Shown: one piece after another, positions 1-7,765 of the stretch
How the letters are laid out: every line of letters starts with the position of its first letter
Numbering within the stretch: position 1 is the stretch's first letter
NCBI GenBank assembly: GCA_965220095.1
Contig: OZ244805.1
Location: forward strand, 3,782,001 to 3,846,000
Source: Bin87 sp965220095
GTDB taxonomy: Bacteria > Chloroflexota > Dehalococcoidia > Lucifugimonadales > UBA3495
Length of the DNA stretch: 64,000 nt
Direction of reading: 5' to 3'
Made by a program: the position numbers and the translations under genes
Notes under the pieces: generated by a model
Seen by the model: the letters and a program-made list of their open reading frames with translations, nothing else
What the model was told of the DNA's origin: nothing
Databases searched by the model: none

Positions 1-374
1 AGCAGGTAGCTCTTTTCGTTGGTCAGGGACCCGCCGCCGAAGATGCCCACCGAATCCTTGCCGTAAGCGCTTTGCGCGGCCTCAATGCCCCGCACGATGC
101 GTTCCATCGCCTCGTCCCAGCTCACCAGCGCCAACGCGCCGTTTGCGTCGCGGGCCAGCGGCGTGGTCAGGCGGTCGGGATGCGCCAGCGTGGCGGCGGC
201 AGTCCAGCCCTTGATGCACAGCGCGCCCTTGTTGACGGGGAATGCCGCATCACCGGCGATGCTGACCTCTTCGCCCGTCCGAGAGATTTCCATCCCACAC
301 TGAAACGCGCAATAGGGGCAGTGAGTCGCCGTGGCGGCCTGGGGCTCGATGTTTTGTTGTTGTTCCAGTAACAC
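1..374 (-). CDS. Molybdopterin oxidoreductase, N-terminal part (runs off window start)
   Basis: Read on the minus strand from a GTG at 374. The protein has the [4Fe-4S] signature of the Mo-bisPGD oxidoreductases about 18 residues in: CPYCAFQCGM, then CIKGW about 27 residues after the third Cys (C-x2-C-x3-C-x27-C). LTTPLARD and a TNEKSYL-like segment follow, as in formate dehydrogenase and assimilatory nitrate reductase large subunits. The cluster would pass electrons to or from the molybdenum site. Substrate cannot be decided from this N-terminal 124 residues. The longer minus-strand open frame overlapping it (167-403) is a shadow without these motifs. The start is uncertain because no strong ribosome binding site is visible and the frame is open upstream. 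Everything after the Fe-S domain lies outside the window. Confidence 0.75.
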   Translation of the reverse strand, partial: MLLEQQQNIEPQAATATHCPYCAFQCGMEISRTGEEVSIAGDAAFPVNKGALCIKGWTAAATLAHPDRLTTPLARDANGALALVSWDEAMERIVRGIEAAQSAYGKDSVGIFGGGSLTNEKSYL

Positions 375-536
375 AGTAACCGCGCCTTTCGAAGAATCAG
401 CACGGTTAGAATAGGCCGTTTGTTTTACGGGGCGGTTGCGCTGCGGTTACATCTCCGTTGCGAAAGGATTAATTGCCAATGACGCCGGCGTAAACGCCTT
501 GTTACCGCCACTTGGCATACTGCATCGGTACCGCCA

Positions 537-566
537 TTGGACGCTGCCCCCGGTACTGGCTATAAT
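537..566 (+). promoter_or_regulatory. Sigma-70-type promoter for the coiled-coil membrane protein
   Basis: TTGGAC at 537-542 and a perfect TATAAT at 561-566 are separated by 18 bp. Transcription would start near 573, just upstream of an AGGAAAG ribosome binding site (about 583-589) and the ATG at 598. This argues against the upstream in-frame ATG at 436, which would lie before the promoter. Confidence 0.6.
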
Positions 567-597
567 CAGACTTGAAATCGCTCAGGAAAGACGCCTG

Positions 598-981
598 ATG
601 TTCACTGTTGACGCTTCCATCATTGCCCCCACCGTTGCCTTGTTGCTCGCCATTGCGGGTGGCGTGTACGCGTTCGGGCGATTAAGCAACCAAGTGCAAG
701 CTTTGGGCCAGCGGATCGGTGCCGTGGATAATCGGCTTGACGCTATGGATAGACGGCTTGACGCTATGGATAGACGGCTTGGTGATTTGGATAGACGGCT
801 TGATGATTCGGATAGACATATGACCAATCGAATGGACAGAATGGAAAGCAGCATTGAGCAACTGCGGCAAGGCCAAATGGAGATACTGATTGCGCTGAAC
901 ACGCATCTTGCCGTCCACCAGGCCTTGGGACAAGTTACGGCTGTAGTAGAGCCGGGTGAACGGCCCTTGCCCACAGGCTGA
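598..981 (+). CDS. Small membrane-anchored coiled-coil protein
   Basis: A 127-residue protein with one N-terminal membrane segment (about residues 7-24, IIAPTVALLLAIAGGVYAF) followed by a long charged helix. Residues about 40-80 form near-identical heptads (RLDAMDR, RLDAMDR, RLGDLDR, RLDDSDR), encoded by 21-bp tandem DNA repeats at about 724-812. This predicts a parallel coiled coil facing one side of the membrane. The start is fixed by the promoter and the AGGAAAG site just upstream; an in-frame ATG at 436 would precede both. The architecture recalls small hypothetical proteins with DUF1640/apolipoprotein-like helices, but I cannot assign a family. Neighbours point away from it or are unrelated, so it appears monocistronic. 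Function unknown. Confidence 0.65.
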   Translation: MFTVDASIIAPTVALLLAIAGGVYAFGRLSNQVQALGQRIGAVDNRLDAMDRRLDAMDRRLGDLDRRLDDSDRHMTNRMDRMESSIEQLRQGQMEILIALNTHLAVHQALGQVTAVVEPGERPLPTG

Positions 982-995
982 TAATCCTGTCCGAA

Positions 996-1649
996 TCAAG
1001 AGCTTTGCGCCTGCCCAGTGGCGCAAATATAGCTCAGGCAGCACCCGTCGCAACGGGGGTCCTGCTTCGTGCAGGCGGCCTTGTGATGGTAGTCCAGCAG
1101 CGCGTGAAACTCGTTGTACACCGGCACGTCCCGGGGCGTACCGGCGTGGAACATCGCTTGCCAGCCGGCATAGCCGGGGCGACCGACGGGAACTACTCCG
1201 ACCCGCTTCATGATGCGGATGGTGTAGGCATCAATCACAAAGGACGGCTGGTGCGCTGCGTACACCAGAATGTCATCGGCAGTTTCCTGCCCAATGCCGT
1301 AGATGCCCAGCAGTTCGTCGCGCAGCAGGTCGGTGTCCAAGGCAAACATGACGTCCAGGCTACCGTCGTAGATTTCGCAAACGTGGTCGGCAAAAGCCTT
1401 CAATTTGCGAGCCTTCATGTTGTAGTAACCTGATGGCCGAATAATCTTGGCCAACGCCGCTGTATCGGTGCGATACAAGGCCGGCCAGTCGTCGATGCCG
1501 GCGGCGCGCAGGTTGGCCAGCGCCTGCTCCACGTTGCGCCACGCCGCCGCCTGGGTCAGGATGGCGCCAGCGATCATCTCGAACCGGCTGTCGCCGGGCC
1601 ACCAGCCCTGCGGCCCGTAGGCGGTGAGCAACCGGCGGTAAATCTCCAT
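996..1649 (-). CDS. Endonuclease III-related HhH-GPD DNA repair protein with Fe-S cluster
   Basis: A 217-residue member of the HhH-GPD superfamily. Visible are an N-terminal MEIYRRLLTAYGPQGWWP as in endonuclease III-related proteins, GAILTQAAAWRNVE, the helix-hairpin-helix LLGIYGIGQETADDILVY, the catalytic aspartate in VIDAYTIRIM, and a C-terminal [4Fe-4S] motif C-x6-C-x2-C-x5-C. The lysine that bifunctional Nth uses for its Schiff base (GVGRKTA) is replaced by Glu in GIGQETA, so a pure glycosylase or a different lesion is likely. The ATG at 1649 is chosen because an upstream start at 1778 would overlap sfsA and add residues that family members lack. It follows sfsA on the same strand, 82 bp downstream. 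Confidence 0.85.
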   Translation of the reverse strand: MEIYRRLLTAYGPQGWWPGDSRFEMIAGAILTQAAAWRNVEQALANLRAAGIDDWPALYRTDTAALAKIIRPSGYYNMKARKLKAFADHVCEIYDGSLDVMFALDTDLLRDELLGIYGIGQETADDILVYAAHQPSFVIDAYTIRIMKRVGVVPVGRPGYAGWQAMFHAGTPRDVPVYNEFHALLDYHHKAACTKQDPRCDGCCLSYICATGQAQSS

Positions 1650-1731
1650 CAGCAATCCGCCGGTAATATCAACGGGCAATTCACCCGGTGTGTGCTGGAT
1701 TTCCAAATCAATAATCCCAAGTTGACGGGAA

Positions 1732-2493
1732 TCACAAGTTAACGGGAATACGGTCAGCCAACGTGATGCTCGTCTCATCGACCTGGCAGCGGTAGGCCCA
1801 CGCCTCCACGCCAGCTGCTACCGCCCGACGCAGCGTTTGTCCCAGCAGCGGGTCGGCAGAGTCATGGGGTGCGAACGCATCCGCGTCGGCGCGCTGGATC
1901 ACAAACACCACCGCCGCACGACAACCTGCCTCCAGCGCCGCCATCAGGCTGTGCAGATGCTTGACTCCGCGCAGCGTAGGCGCATCGGGGAACAGACCGA
2001 CGCCGTTGACCACCAGCGTTACCGATTTGGTTTCCACGTAGCAGGTTCCGATGGGGCCGTCCAGGCGAAAATCCAGCCGGCTGTCACCGAAAGTAGATTC
2101 GGGTCGCACGACGGGATAGTTGGCGAACTGGGGCAACCTGCCCTCGGCAAGAGCTTCGGCGAGCAATCGGTTGGGCAAACGGGCGTCCGCCGAGGACAAC
2201 GCCGTGCCCGTATCCACGATGGCCAGGTCGTAGGCCGTTTTGCGCCCGGGCCCCTTGCCAGCGGTCGGCTGTGGAGCCGGAGCCAGCAGGACGCGAAATC
2301 CCGGCACCAGCAATTCCGCCATCCGGCCCGAATTCGGCACGTGTGCCAGATACTCGCGCCGGTCGACGTCCACCAGCGCGGCAAAGCGGTTCAGCCGCTT
2401 GATAAACCGCCCTTCAACCAGCGGAGGGAAACGCACCGTATCGGCCTCCTGATTCTGCAATGTGCACTCGATATGCGACCATCGTATCCCCAT
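1732..2493 (-). CDS. sfsA: SfsA family protein
   Basis: A 253-residue SfsA homologue. Characteristic segments are VEGRFIKRLNRFAALVD near the start (OB-like nucleic-acid-binding part), HVPNSGRMAELL, ESTFGDSRLDFRL and YVETKSVTLV (nuclease-like fold with conserved acidic residues), and a C-terminal VVFVIQRADADAF. SfsA was named from increased maltose use in E. coli and binds DNA; its biochemical role remains unclear. Length is about 15-20 residues more than E. coli SfsA, mostly at the N-terminus, so the true start may lie slightly inside. The gene is divergent from pyrF across a 90-bp gap and probably leads the endonuclease III-like gene. Confidence 0.88.
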   Translation of the reverse strand: MGIRWSHIECTLQNQEADTVRFPPLVEGRFIKRLNRFAALVDVDRREYLAHVPNSGRMAELLVPGFRVLLAPAPQPTAGKGPGRKTAYDLAIVDTGTALSSADARLPNRLLAEALAEGRLPQFANYPVVRPESTFGDSRLDFRLDGPIGTCYVETKSVTLVVNGVGLFPDAPTLRGVKHLHSLMAALEAGCRAAVVFVIQRADADAFAPHDSADPLLGQTLRRAVAAGVEAWAYRCQVDETSITLADRIPVNL

Positions 2494-2503
2494 CGGTTCC
2501 GCA

Positions 2504-2533
2504 ATGACAACCCCGCCGGTTTGAGTCTATAAT
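2504..2533 (+). promoter_or_regulatory. Promoter of the pyrF operon
   Basis: ATGACA at 2504-2509 (5/6 match to the -35 consensus) and TATAAT at 2528-2533 are spaced by 18 bp in the 90-bp gap between the divergent sfsA and pyrF starts. No clear ribosome binding site precedes the pyrF ATG. Confidence 0.5.
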
Positions 2534-2583
2534 GCCGAGACTCGACCGTTTGAACCCCGTGCTGCCACCCCCAACGGCGCCCA

Positions 2584-3423
2584 ATGACCAGTTTCGTTGA
2601 CCGACTGCGTGCTGCCTGTTCTGCCACCCAAAGCCTGCTGTGCGTTGGTCTGGACGTGAACCCGGCCGCAATGCCCGTTCCCGACGCTGCCGACTTCAAC
2701 CGGGCCATCGTGGACGCCACTGCCGACCTGGTGTGTGCGTACAAGCCCAACCTCGCGTTCTACGAGGCATTGGGATTGCCTGGAATGAAGGCTCTGGAAA
2801 CGACCATACGCCACATCCGCGATGCCTCTCCTGGCAACATCATAATAGGTGACTGCAAGCGCGGCGACCTGGACTCGTCCGCCAGGGCGTATGTTACTGC
2901 CATGTTCGACGGGTGGGGATTCGACGCCGTTACGATCAACCCCTGGGGCGGCATGGATACGGTGGAGCCGTGGTTGACTGATCCGGAGCGCGGCGCGTTC
3001 ATTTGGTGCCGCGGTTCCAATCCCGGTGCGGGAGATTTGCAGGACTTGCGTGTGTCCAGGCAATGCGGCGGCGATGAACCGGTCTACGTGCATCTGGCTC
3101 GCCAGGCCAACGAACGGGCCGGCGCCGGCAATCTCGGTCTGGTGGTAGGCGCCACCGCCCCCGAGCAGCTGAGCGCCGTGCGCAAAGTCTGCCCCGATGT
3201 ACCTTTCCTGATTCCAGGCGTGGGCGCACAGGGCGGCGACCTGGAAGCCGCCGTGCTGCGTGGTGTGGACGCTGGCGGAAGGCTGGCCATCATCAATTCT
3301 TCCCGGGGCGTTATCTACGCTTCCCAGGGCTCTGACTTCGCTGCCGCCGCGCGTTCCGCCGCTGCCACGTTGCGCGGCTCCATCAACCGGTTCCTGGAAC
3401 AGGCGGGTTTGGGATGGCATTAG
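2584..3423 (+). CDS. pyrF: Orotidine 5'-phosphate decarboxylase (type 2)
   Basis: Catalyses decarboxylation of OMP to UMP, the last step of de novo pyrimidine synthesis, in the cytoplasm. The 279-residue length, LLCVGLDVNP near residue 20 and the long TIM barrel fit the PyrF type 2 subfamily. Active-site residues are in GDCKRGDLDSSA (Asp90, Lys92, Asp95). The phosphate-binding end is FLIPGVGAQGGD plus INSSRGVIYAS. The next gene overlaps its end by 10 bp, so the two are co-translated. A sigma-70-like promoter lies 51 bp upstream. Confidence 0.95.
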   Translation: MTSFVDRLRAACSATQSLLCVGLDVNPAAMPVPDAADFNRAIVDATADLVCAYKPNLAFYEALGLPGMKALETTIRHIRDASPGNIIIGDCKRGDLDSSARAYVTAMFDGWGFDAVTINPWGGMDTVEPWLTDPERGAFIWCRGSNPGAGDLQDLRVSRQCGGDEPVYVHLARQANERAGAGNLGLVVGATAPEQLSAVRKVCPDVPFLIPGVGAQGGDLEAAVLRGVDAGGRLAIINSSRGVIYASQGSDFAAAARSAAATLRGSINRFLEQAGLGWH

Positions 3424-3638
3424 ACCTCAAGCCCGGCGACATCGTTCGCCTGAAAAAGGCGCACCCGTGCGGCGGCTACCTGTGGAAGGTGAACCGGGTG
3501 GGCGGAGACGTCGGCCTGTTCTGCCAGACCTGTGGCCACCACGTGATGGCGCCGCGTTTCCGGATTGAACGACGTATCCGGGAGATTATACGCCCGCTAC
3601 CGGAAGCGGACGCGGAAGTCGAGCTGTCCTCGTCGTGA
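3414..3638 (+). CDS. DUF951 small zinc-ribbon-like protein
   Basis: A 74-residue protein matching DUF951: LKPGDIVRLKKAHPCGGYLWKV, then GLFCQTCGHHVMAPR with a Cys-x2-Cys pair, and a basic C-terminal stretch. Family members of this size are widespread in Firmicutes and Chloroflexi, often near translation or nucleotide genes, and have no established function. A nucleic-acid-binding role is plausible from size and charge but not shown. It overlaps pyrF by 10 bp upstream and the MFS gene by 4 bp (GTGA) downstream, so all three form an operon. Confidence 0.88.
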   Translation: MALDLKPGDIVRLKKAHPCGGYLWKVNRVGGDVGLFCQTCGHHVMAPRFRIERRIREIIRPLPEADAEVELSSS

Positions 3639-4933
3639 TACGCCGCGGCACTGGGATGCTGTTCGGACGGTACCGCAGCATCACATTGTTGAGCATCATA
3701 GTGGCCCTGAACAGCTTCGCCATGGGCACGATCGCGCCGGTGTTACCGTTGTTCGCCCAGCAGGAATACCACGTCAACGCGACGCAGGTGGGCATCGCCA
3801 TCGGCCTGTTCGGCGCCGGCCGCCTGGTAACGAGTCTGCCGGCCGGCTACCTTTCGGATTATTTCGGGCGAAAGCCGGTGATGGCCTTTGGAATTGCCGC
3901 CAACGTGCTGAGCGCGTCAATGGTTTCGATATCGTTCAGTTTCTGGTGGCTCACCGCCTGGCGATTTATGTCCGGTCTGGGCGGCAGCGTGTTCAACACC
4001 GTGGCAACCGTTTATCTGCGCGACGAGTCCACACCGGAGAATCGGGGGCGGCTGTTCAGCACGCAAGAGATGGCGATCCTTTCGGGTCAAACCCTCGGCC
4101 CGCTGCTGGGCGGGTTCATGGGCAATGCATTCGGTTTGAGGGTTCCCTTCTATGCCCAGGCTGTGCTGATGGCCGTCTCATTTGTCGTTATCCTGTTGGT
4201 GTTGCCCGAGTCCCGGTGGCGCGAGCAGGCTGTTGCCCGTCGCAGGCCGACGCCATCTCCGGCGGGGTCGACGAATGTTACTCCGACCAATATTACTCCT
4301 GCCGGGGACCGACGGGGCGCGTTCTGGCGAATGGTGTTCAGCCCGGCGTTTATTTTCCTGGGACTATTCGCGCTGATGATCGTAGCGAATCGGCAGGGCG
4401 CGCGCTTCAGCGTAATGCCTCTGTTCGGAAAACAAAAAGGGTTTGGACCGGATCAACTGGGCCTTTGGATCAGCCTGACCCACTTCCCGCAGTTTTTTAC
4501 CACCCTGGCATCGGGGTATCTATCCGACCGTTTCGGCCGGAAGTCGCCCATTATCCCGGCGGTGGTGCTGATCTGCGCCGGGATCGTCGCCTTCGTATGG
4601 GCCGATAACCTGTGGCAGCTCCTGATTTCCGGTGTGCTCCTGGGGATGGGCGAGGGACTGGGCAGCCCGGCCAGTTCGGTGTTTTTTGCCGATATCGCTC
4701 CGCCGGGACTGGAAGGTGTAACCATCGGTCTGCTGCGGACCTTCGGCGGCGTGGGCACCATCGCCGGAGCGATGATCCTGGGCTGGATCGCCGACGCAGC
4801 CGGTTTCCCCTGGTCGTTGTGGGTCGATGCGATCATGTTCTCCGCTTCGGGCATCGGCGTGGTTCTGCTCGTGCGAGATACCCACCGCCGCCGGTCCACG
4901 CCGACGCCCAGCAGTCAAAGTCGTGGTACATAG
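3635..4933 (+). CDS. MFS transporter
   Basis: A 432-residue major facilitator superfamily protein with 12 predicted membrane spans. The family loop-2 motif appears as GYLSDYFGRKPV near residue 70 and recurs in the second half as GYLSDRFGRKSP, the usual six-plus-six arrangement. The central cytoplasmic loop (around residue 200) is rich in Pro/Thr/Ser. The start is a GTG whose GTGA overlaps the DUF951 stop; an internal ATG at 3656 would shorten it by seven residues. Substrate is not recognisable, though the general pattern resembles drug/metabolite exporters. It is the last gene of the pyrF operon. Confidence 0.88.
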   Translation: MIRRGTGMLFGRYRSITLLSIIVALNSFAMGTIAPVLPLFAQQEYHVNATQVGIAIGLFGAGRLVTSLPAGYLSDYFGRKPVMAFGIAANVLSASMVSISFSFWWLTAWRFMSGLGGSVFNTVATVYLRDESTPENRGRLFSTQEMAILSGQTLGPLLGGFMGNAFGLRVPFYAQAVLMAVSFVVILLVLPESRWREQAVARRRPTPSPAGSTNVTPTNITPAGDRRGAFWRMVFSPAFIFLGLFALMIVANRQGARFSVMPLFGKQKGFGPDQLGLWISLTHFPQFFTTLASGYLSDRFGRKSPIIPAVVLICAGIVAFVWADNLWQLLISGVLLGMGEGLGSPASSVFFADIAPPGLEGVTIGLLRTFGGVGTIAGAMILGWIADAAGFPWSLWVDAIMFSASGIGVVLLVRDTHRRRSTPTPSSQSRGT

Positions 4934-4976
4934 CGCCGTCCGGGCGCTGTCGGGTAGATACCGCAACGTAGCCCTA

Positions 4977-5154
4977 CTAGAGTATGTTGACAAATACCGT
5001 CATTCCCGCGAAACAAATACCGTCATTCCCGCGAAAGCGGGAATCCAGTGGCCGCAATCGTTAATCATGGTTCTGATTCCTCCATAATACCCTCTCTGGA
5101 CTCCCGCTTTCGCGGGAGTGACGGGTCGGTTTGCTAATTGTCAACAGGCTCTAG
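4977..5154. repeat. MITE-like element flanked by CTAG, with GTCATTCCCGC palindromes
   Basis: A 178-bp non-coding element. Its ends are inverted repeats: AGTATGTTGACAAAT after CTAG at 4977-4980, and ATTGTCAACAGGCT before CTAG at 5151-5154. Inside are two GTCATTCCCGCG half-palindromes pairing with CGCGGGAGTGAC. The left side contains a perfect 23-bp tandem duplication (4991-5013 and 5014-5036). No coding capacity. CTAG at both ends looks like a target duplication or a shared palindromic target. Confidence 0.7.
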
Positions 5155-5156
5155 GC

Positions 5157-5310
5157 AGCGTTCCATATTAGGTGGTTCCCTTTCTCGTCATTCCGGCGCA
5201 AGAACGTCACCCCGTACTTGATACGGGGCCGGAATCCAGGAAAGCCCCAATCAGAAAAATCCTGTCTATTCTGTCCATCCATGCAAAAAAACCACCTAAT
5301 ACGGAACGCT
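5157..5310. repeat. MITE with 21-bp terminal inverted repeats
   Basis: A 154-bp element. The left end (5157-5177) starts AGCGTTCC and reads into TTAGGTGGTT; the right end (5290-5310) is its inverse with a single mismatch. The interior contains the 19-nt palindrome-like CCCCGTACTTGATACGGGG at 5210-5228, which recurs inside an IS701 transposase at 43.2 kb. Non-coding. It abuts the previous element with two bases between them. Confidence 0.75.
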
Positions 5311-5321
5311 ACCGCCTTACC

Positions 5322-5390
5322 AGCATGTGTTGACAAATGCCGTCATTCCCGCCCTCTACCGTCATTCCCGCGCAAGCGGGAATCCAGAAC
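5322..5390. repeat. Partial second copy of the GTCATTCCCGC element
   Basis: TGTTGACAAATGCCGTCATTCC at 5327 onward repeats the left end of the 4977-5154 element. A second CCGTCATTCCCGCG and its complement GCGGGAATCCAG follow. The right terminal repeat is missing, so this is a truncated copy. Confidence 0.6.
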
Positions 5391-5498
5391 CCGTTAGGTC
5401 CAGCGCCGGTCAAGTGTTCTACAAAGTCAAAACAACAGACTCTGGGAGAATCGAAAGACCCTCCTCGTGACACCCAGAGCCTTTCTATTCTCCCCCAA

Positions 5499-5607
5499 TG
5501 TCATTGCGAGCGCAGCGTGGCAATCTCGTCGCCGTAGCAACGGCGGTTCCCCGATGTGTGTTCAACCTCATCGAGATTGCCACGTCGCTACGCTCCTCGC
5601 AATGACA
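5499..5607. repeat. Palindromic GTCATTGCGAG repeat
   Basis: TGTCATTGCGAGCGCAGCG at the left pairs with the inverted CGCTACGCTCCTCGCAATGACA at the right, giving a long imperfect hairpin with a 109-bp span. A related palindrome with the same outer sequence lies at 24.65-24.74 kb. Non-coding, dispersed. Confidence 0.7.
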
Positions 5608-6188
5608 GGTTAAAGTGGGTACGCGTGACTGACACCCACCCCCTTGACCCTTCCGATCACACCCCTCTAACATCAATCGTGTCAGGCAAATCTACCAGTT
5701 CGAACATCCCATCGGAGCAGGGGCCGGTTCTCACGGCCAACCCCGTCAGCATCAAATCACAACACGTCGGGTCTCGGGTGTAGCAGATTCATTCCACTGC
5801 GCTGCCGAGCCTGTACACCGGCGACAGCCCAGCGCCTCGTCATGCAGCAGTCCCCGCGACTGCCACCTAACGGCGGAAAAGTAAGCATAAATGCGTTGTG
5901 TACCCCCGGCCGTAAGCTGACTCAGAACTCGCGCCCCTGCTCCGTCAAACACCAACCCACCGCCTGACCACCGCCAACCCACCATCGCCATCACCGCCTG
6001 ACCCAAAGGAACCGCCATCCCCAACACCCGCCAAACCCGCTCACCCTGAGCCCGTCGAAGGACCGCTATCATTGCGTCCCCATATTCGGGAGACGCACCG
6101 CCGACGCGCGGCGTAGCCATCTGCCCGACCGCACCGCTTGGCGCCGCATCGCAGACCGGGTTCAACCGCCGGCGAGCAATGCGTGGCG
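5608..6188. other. Intergenic stretch, no supported gene
   Basis: About 580 bp without a convincing gene. A 137-codon minus-strand frame (5752-6165) has no recognisable domain and an amino-acid composition typical of antisense noise. It includes CTGAGCCCGTCGAAGGA near 6047, a member of the same dispersed repeat family seen at 7562. Confidence 0.5.
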
Positions 6189-7502
6189 TTAACCGTGCAA
6201 CGACGGGTGATCAATCTTTACTTTCAACAGCGATGCGGCCCCGATGATGAACAGCAAGGCGCTGGCGCTCAGCAACGCGGTGTAGCCATATCCAGGCCCG
6301 AACCACACTGCCACCAGGTCGGGCAGTGGGCCCAATGCTTTGGCGCTGGCCGCCCCGATCAGCGTGCCCAAATTCACGATGCCCATGTGTTGCGCCTCGC
6401 GACCGGGCGTGCCCAGATCGTTAGCCATCGCCCAGTGCGCCGTCAGCACGATGCCCACGGCGCCGCCCATGACGCTGGCGACCACCACCGTCATCAGGTA
6501 CGTATTGACCCACATCATGGCCAGGGTTCCGGCCACCGAAACCGCGACACCGGCCATCAAAACCGGTTTGCGCCCAATGCGGTCGGACAGCCACCCGGCC
6601 GGGTAGGTAGTCAGTGTCAGCATTCCACCCACGCCAATTATTGCCACGCCCAGCGCTTGCGCCGGGTTGTCCACCTGCACCTTGTCCCTCAGAAAGAACA
6701 GGCCAAAGGTGGTGAAGATAACCACTGCCGCCAAAAACGCCGCCCGGGACACCACGAACCAGGCAAGGTTGGGGTGGAGCCGCGTCATGTTCGTCGACTC
6801 CGGGAACGACATCGTTGCCCTCTGGAAAGACGCGGTGATGGGGCCACCGGATTTCTGATTGCGCCGGTATATGGTCAAGGCGCTGGTGCTGGCAGACAGG
6901 ACAATTATCACGCCAAACATCGCCAGCGTTGCCCAGAGCCAGGGTGCCTGGTCTGGGCCGTGATAACGGCCTATCATGAGCGAGGCCGCGAACAGGACGC
7001 TCGCGCCGCCGATGGCCTCAAGCAGAGTTTTGATGGACGATGAAACACCCATGCGGCTCGCTGGCACCAGCTCGCGCACGCTGGCCAGATAGGGGGAGTA
7101 TCCGATGCCCGAGTTTATCTGGATGAATAGCCAAATTACCAGCAGGCTGCCGTAGTTTAGCGGCATGGCCAGGCCAGACAAACCCACCGGAATGAAAATG
7201 CACGTCCACAATAAGTAGGGCAGGCGTCGCCCGATGCGCGATCGGGTACGGTCGCTGGCCCAACCCACGGGCACCTGCACCAGCGCCGCGGCCAGCAGTC
7301 CCGCCAGGCCCAACGCCCCCAACAGCGTGTTCTTGGCTCCGTGGGGAGCGACTTCCAGCACCAGCACCGGGATCACCACGGCGTCCATCGCCAGTATGAA
7401 CCCAGCGAGCCCAAAACTGTACGCGTTGACTTGAGCCAACGCCCGCTTGGGCCACGCCTCGGTCGGCGTAGAACGGGTTGAGCGAGTGGCAAACGCAGTC
7501 AT
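6189..7502 (-). CDS. MFS transporter (second copy type)
   Basis: A 437-residue 12-span major facilitator. The first-half loop motif is GWASDRTRSRIGRR (residues about 80-93) and the second-half one is GWLSDRIGRKPVLM. The RTRSRIGRR form resembles glycoside-pentoside-hexuronide/SLC45-like sugar carriers more than drug exporters, but this is only a resemblance. It is not closely similar to the MFS protein at 3635. The gene stands alone between repeat-rich intergenic regions. No strong ribosome binding site is visible before the ATG. Confidence 0.85.
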   Translation of the reverse strand: MTAFATRSTRSTPTEAWPKRALAQVNAYSFGLAGFILAMDAVVIPVLVLEVAPHGAKNTLLGALGLAGLLAAALVQVPVGWASDRTRSRIGRRLPYLLWTCIFIPVGLSGLAMPLNYGSLLVIWLFIQINSGIGYSPYLASVRELVPASRMGVSSSIKTLLEAIGGASVLFAASLMIGRYHGPDQAPWLWATLAMFGVIIVLSASTSALTIYRRNQKSGGPITASFQRATMSFPESTNMTRLHPNLAWFVVSRAAFLAAVVIFTTFGLFFLRDKVQVDNPAQALGVAIIGVGGMLTLTTYPAGWLSDRIGRKPVLMAGVAVSVAGTLAMMWVNTYLMTVVVASVMGGAVGIVLTAHWAMANDLGTPGREAQHMGIVNLGTLIGAASAKALGPLPDLVAVWFGPGYGYTALLSASALLFIIGAASLLKVKIDHPSLHG

Positions 7503-7560
7503 TGGTGGCTGGTTTCACTTGACGGGCTTATTCAAAGTCGAGGAGCCGACCCTACCCGCT

Positions 7561-7616
7561 CGTCCTGAGCCTGTCGAAGGACGGTCGCCGATGGTTCGAC
7601 AAGCTCACCATGAGCG
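7561..7616. repeat. Dispersed repeat CGTCCTGAGCCTGTCGAAGG with inverted partner
   Basis: CGTCCTGAGCCTGTCGAAGG (7561-7580) is followed by GGTTCGACAAGCTCACCATGAG (7593-7614), which can fold back on it. The second half reappears, with a few substitutions, as a 25-bp insertion inside both IS701 transposase copies (41830-41854 and 42738-42762). Non-coding here. Confidence 0.6.
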
Positions 7617-7765
7617 GAAGTCGGGGGCTTTGCAAAGGCCCTGATAAGCTTGGGATTCCGGTTGCAGAGTATATGCTACAATTCCACCTGCCGGCTATGG
7701 CTTGAGGCGCGGCCTGAACATCGCCCAATCCATATCGCCCAATCCATCAGGAAGGTCAACTCACA

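Noticed and set aside
436..597. Upstream start for the coiled-coil protein
   Set aside because: The promoter and ribosome binding site lie downstream of the ATG at 436; residues encoded there are not helical and look non-coding.
5752..6165. 137-codon minus-strand frame in the intergenic region
   Set aside because: No domain, no ribosome binding site, and it covers dispersed repeats.
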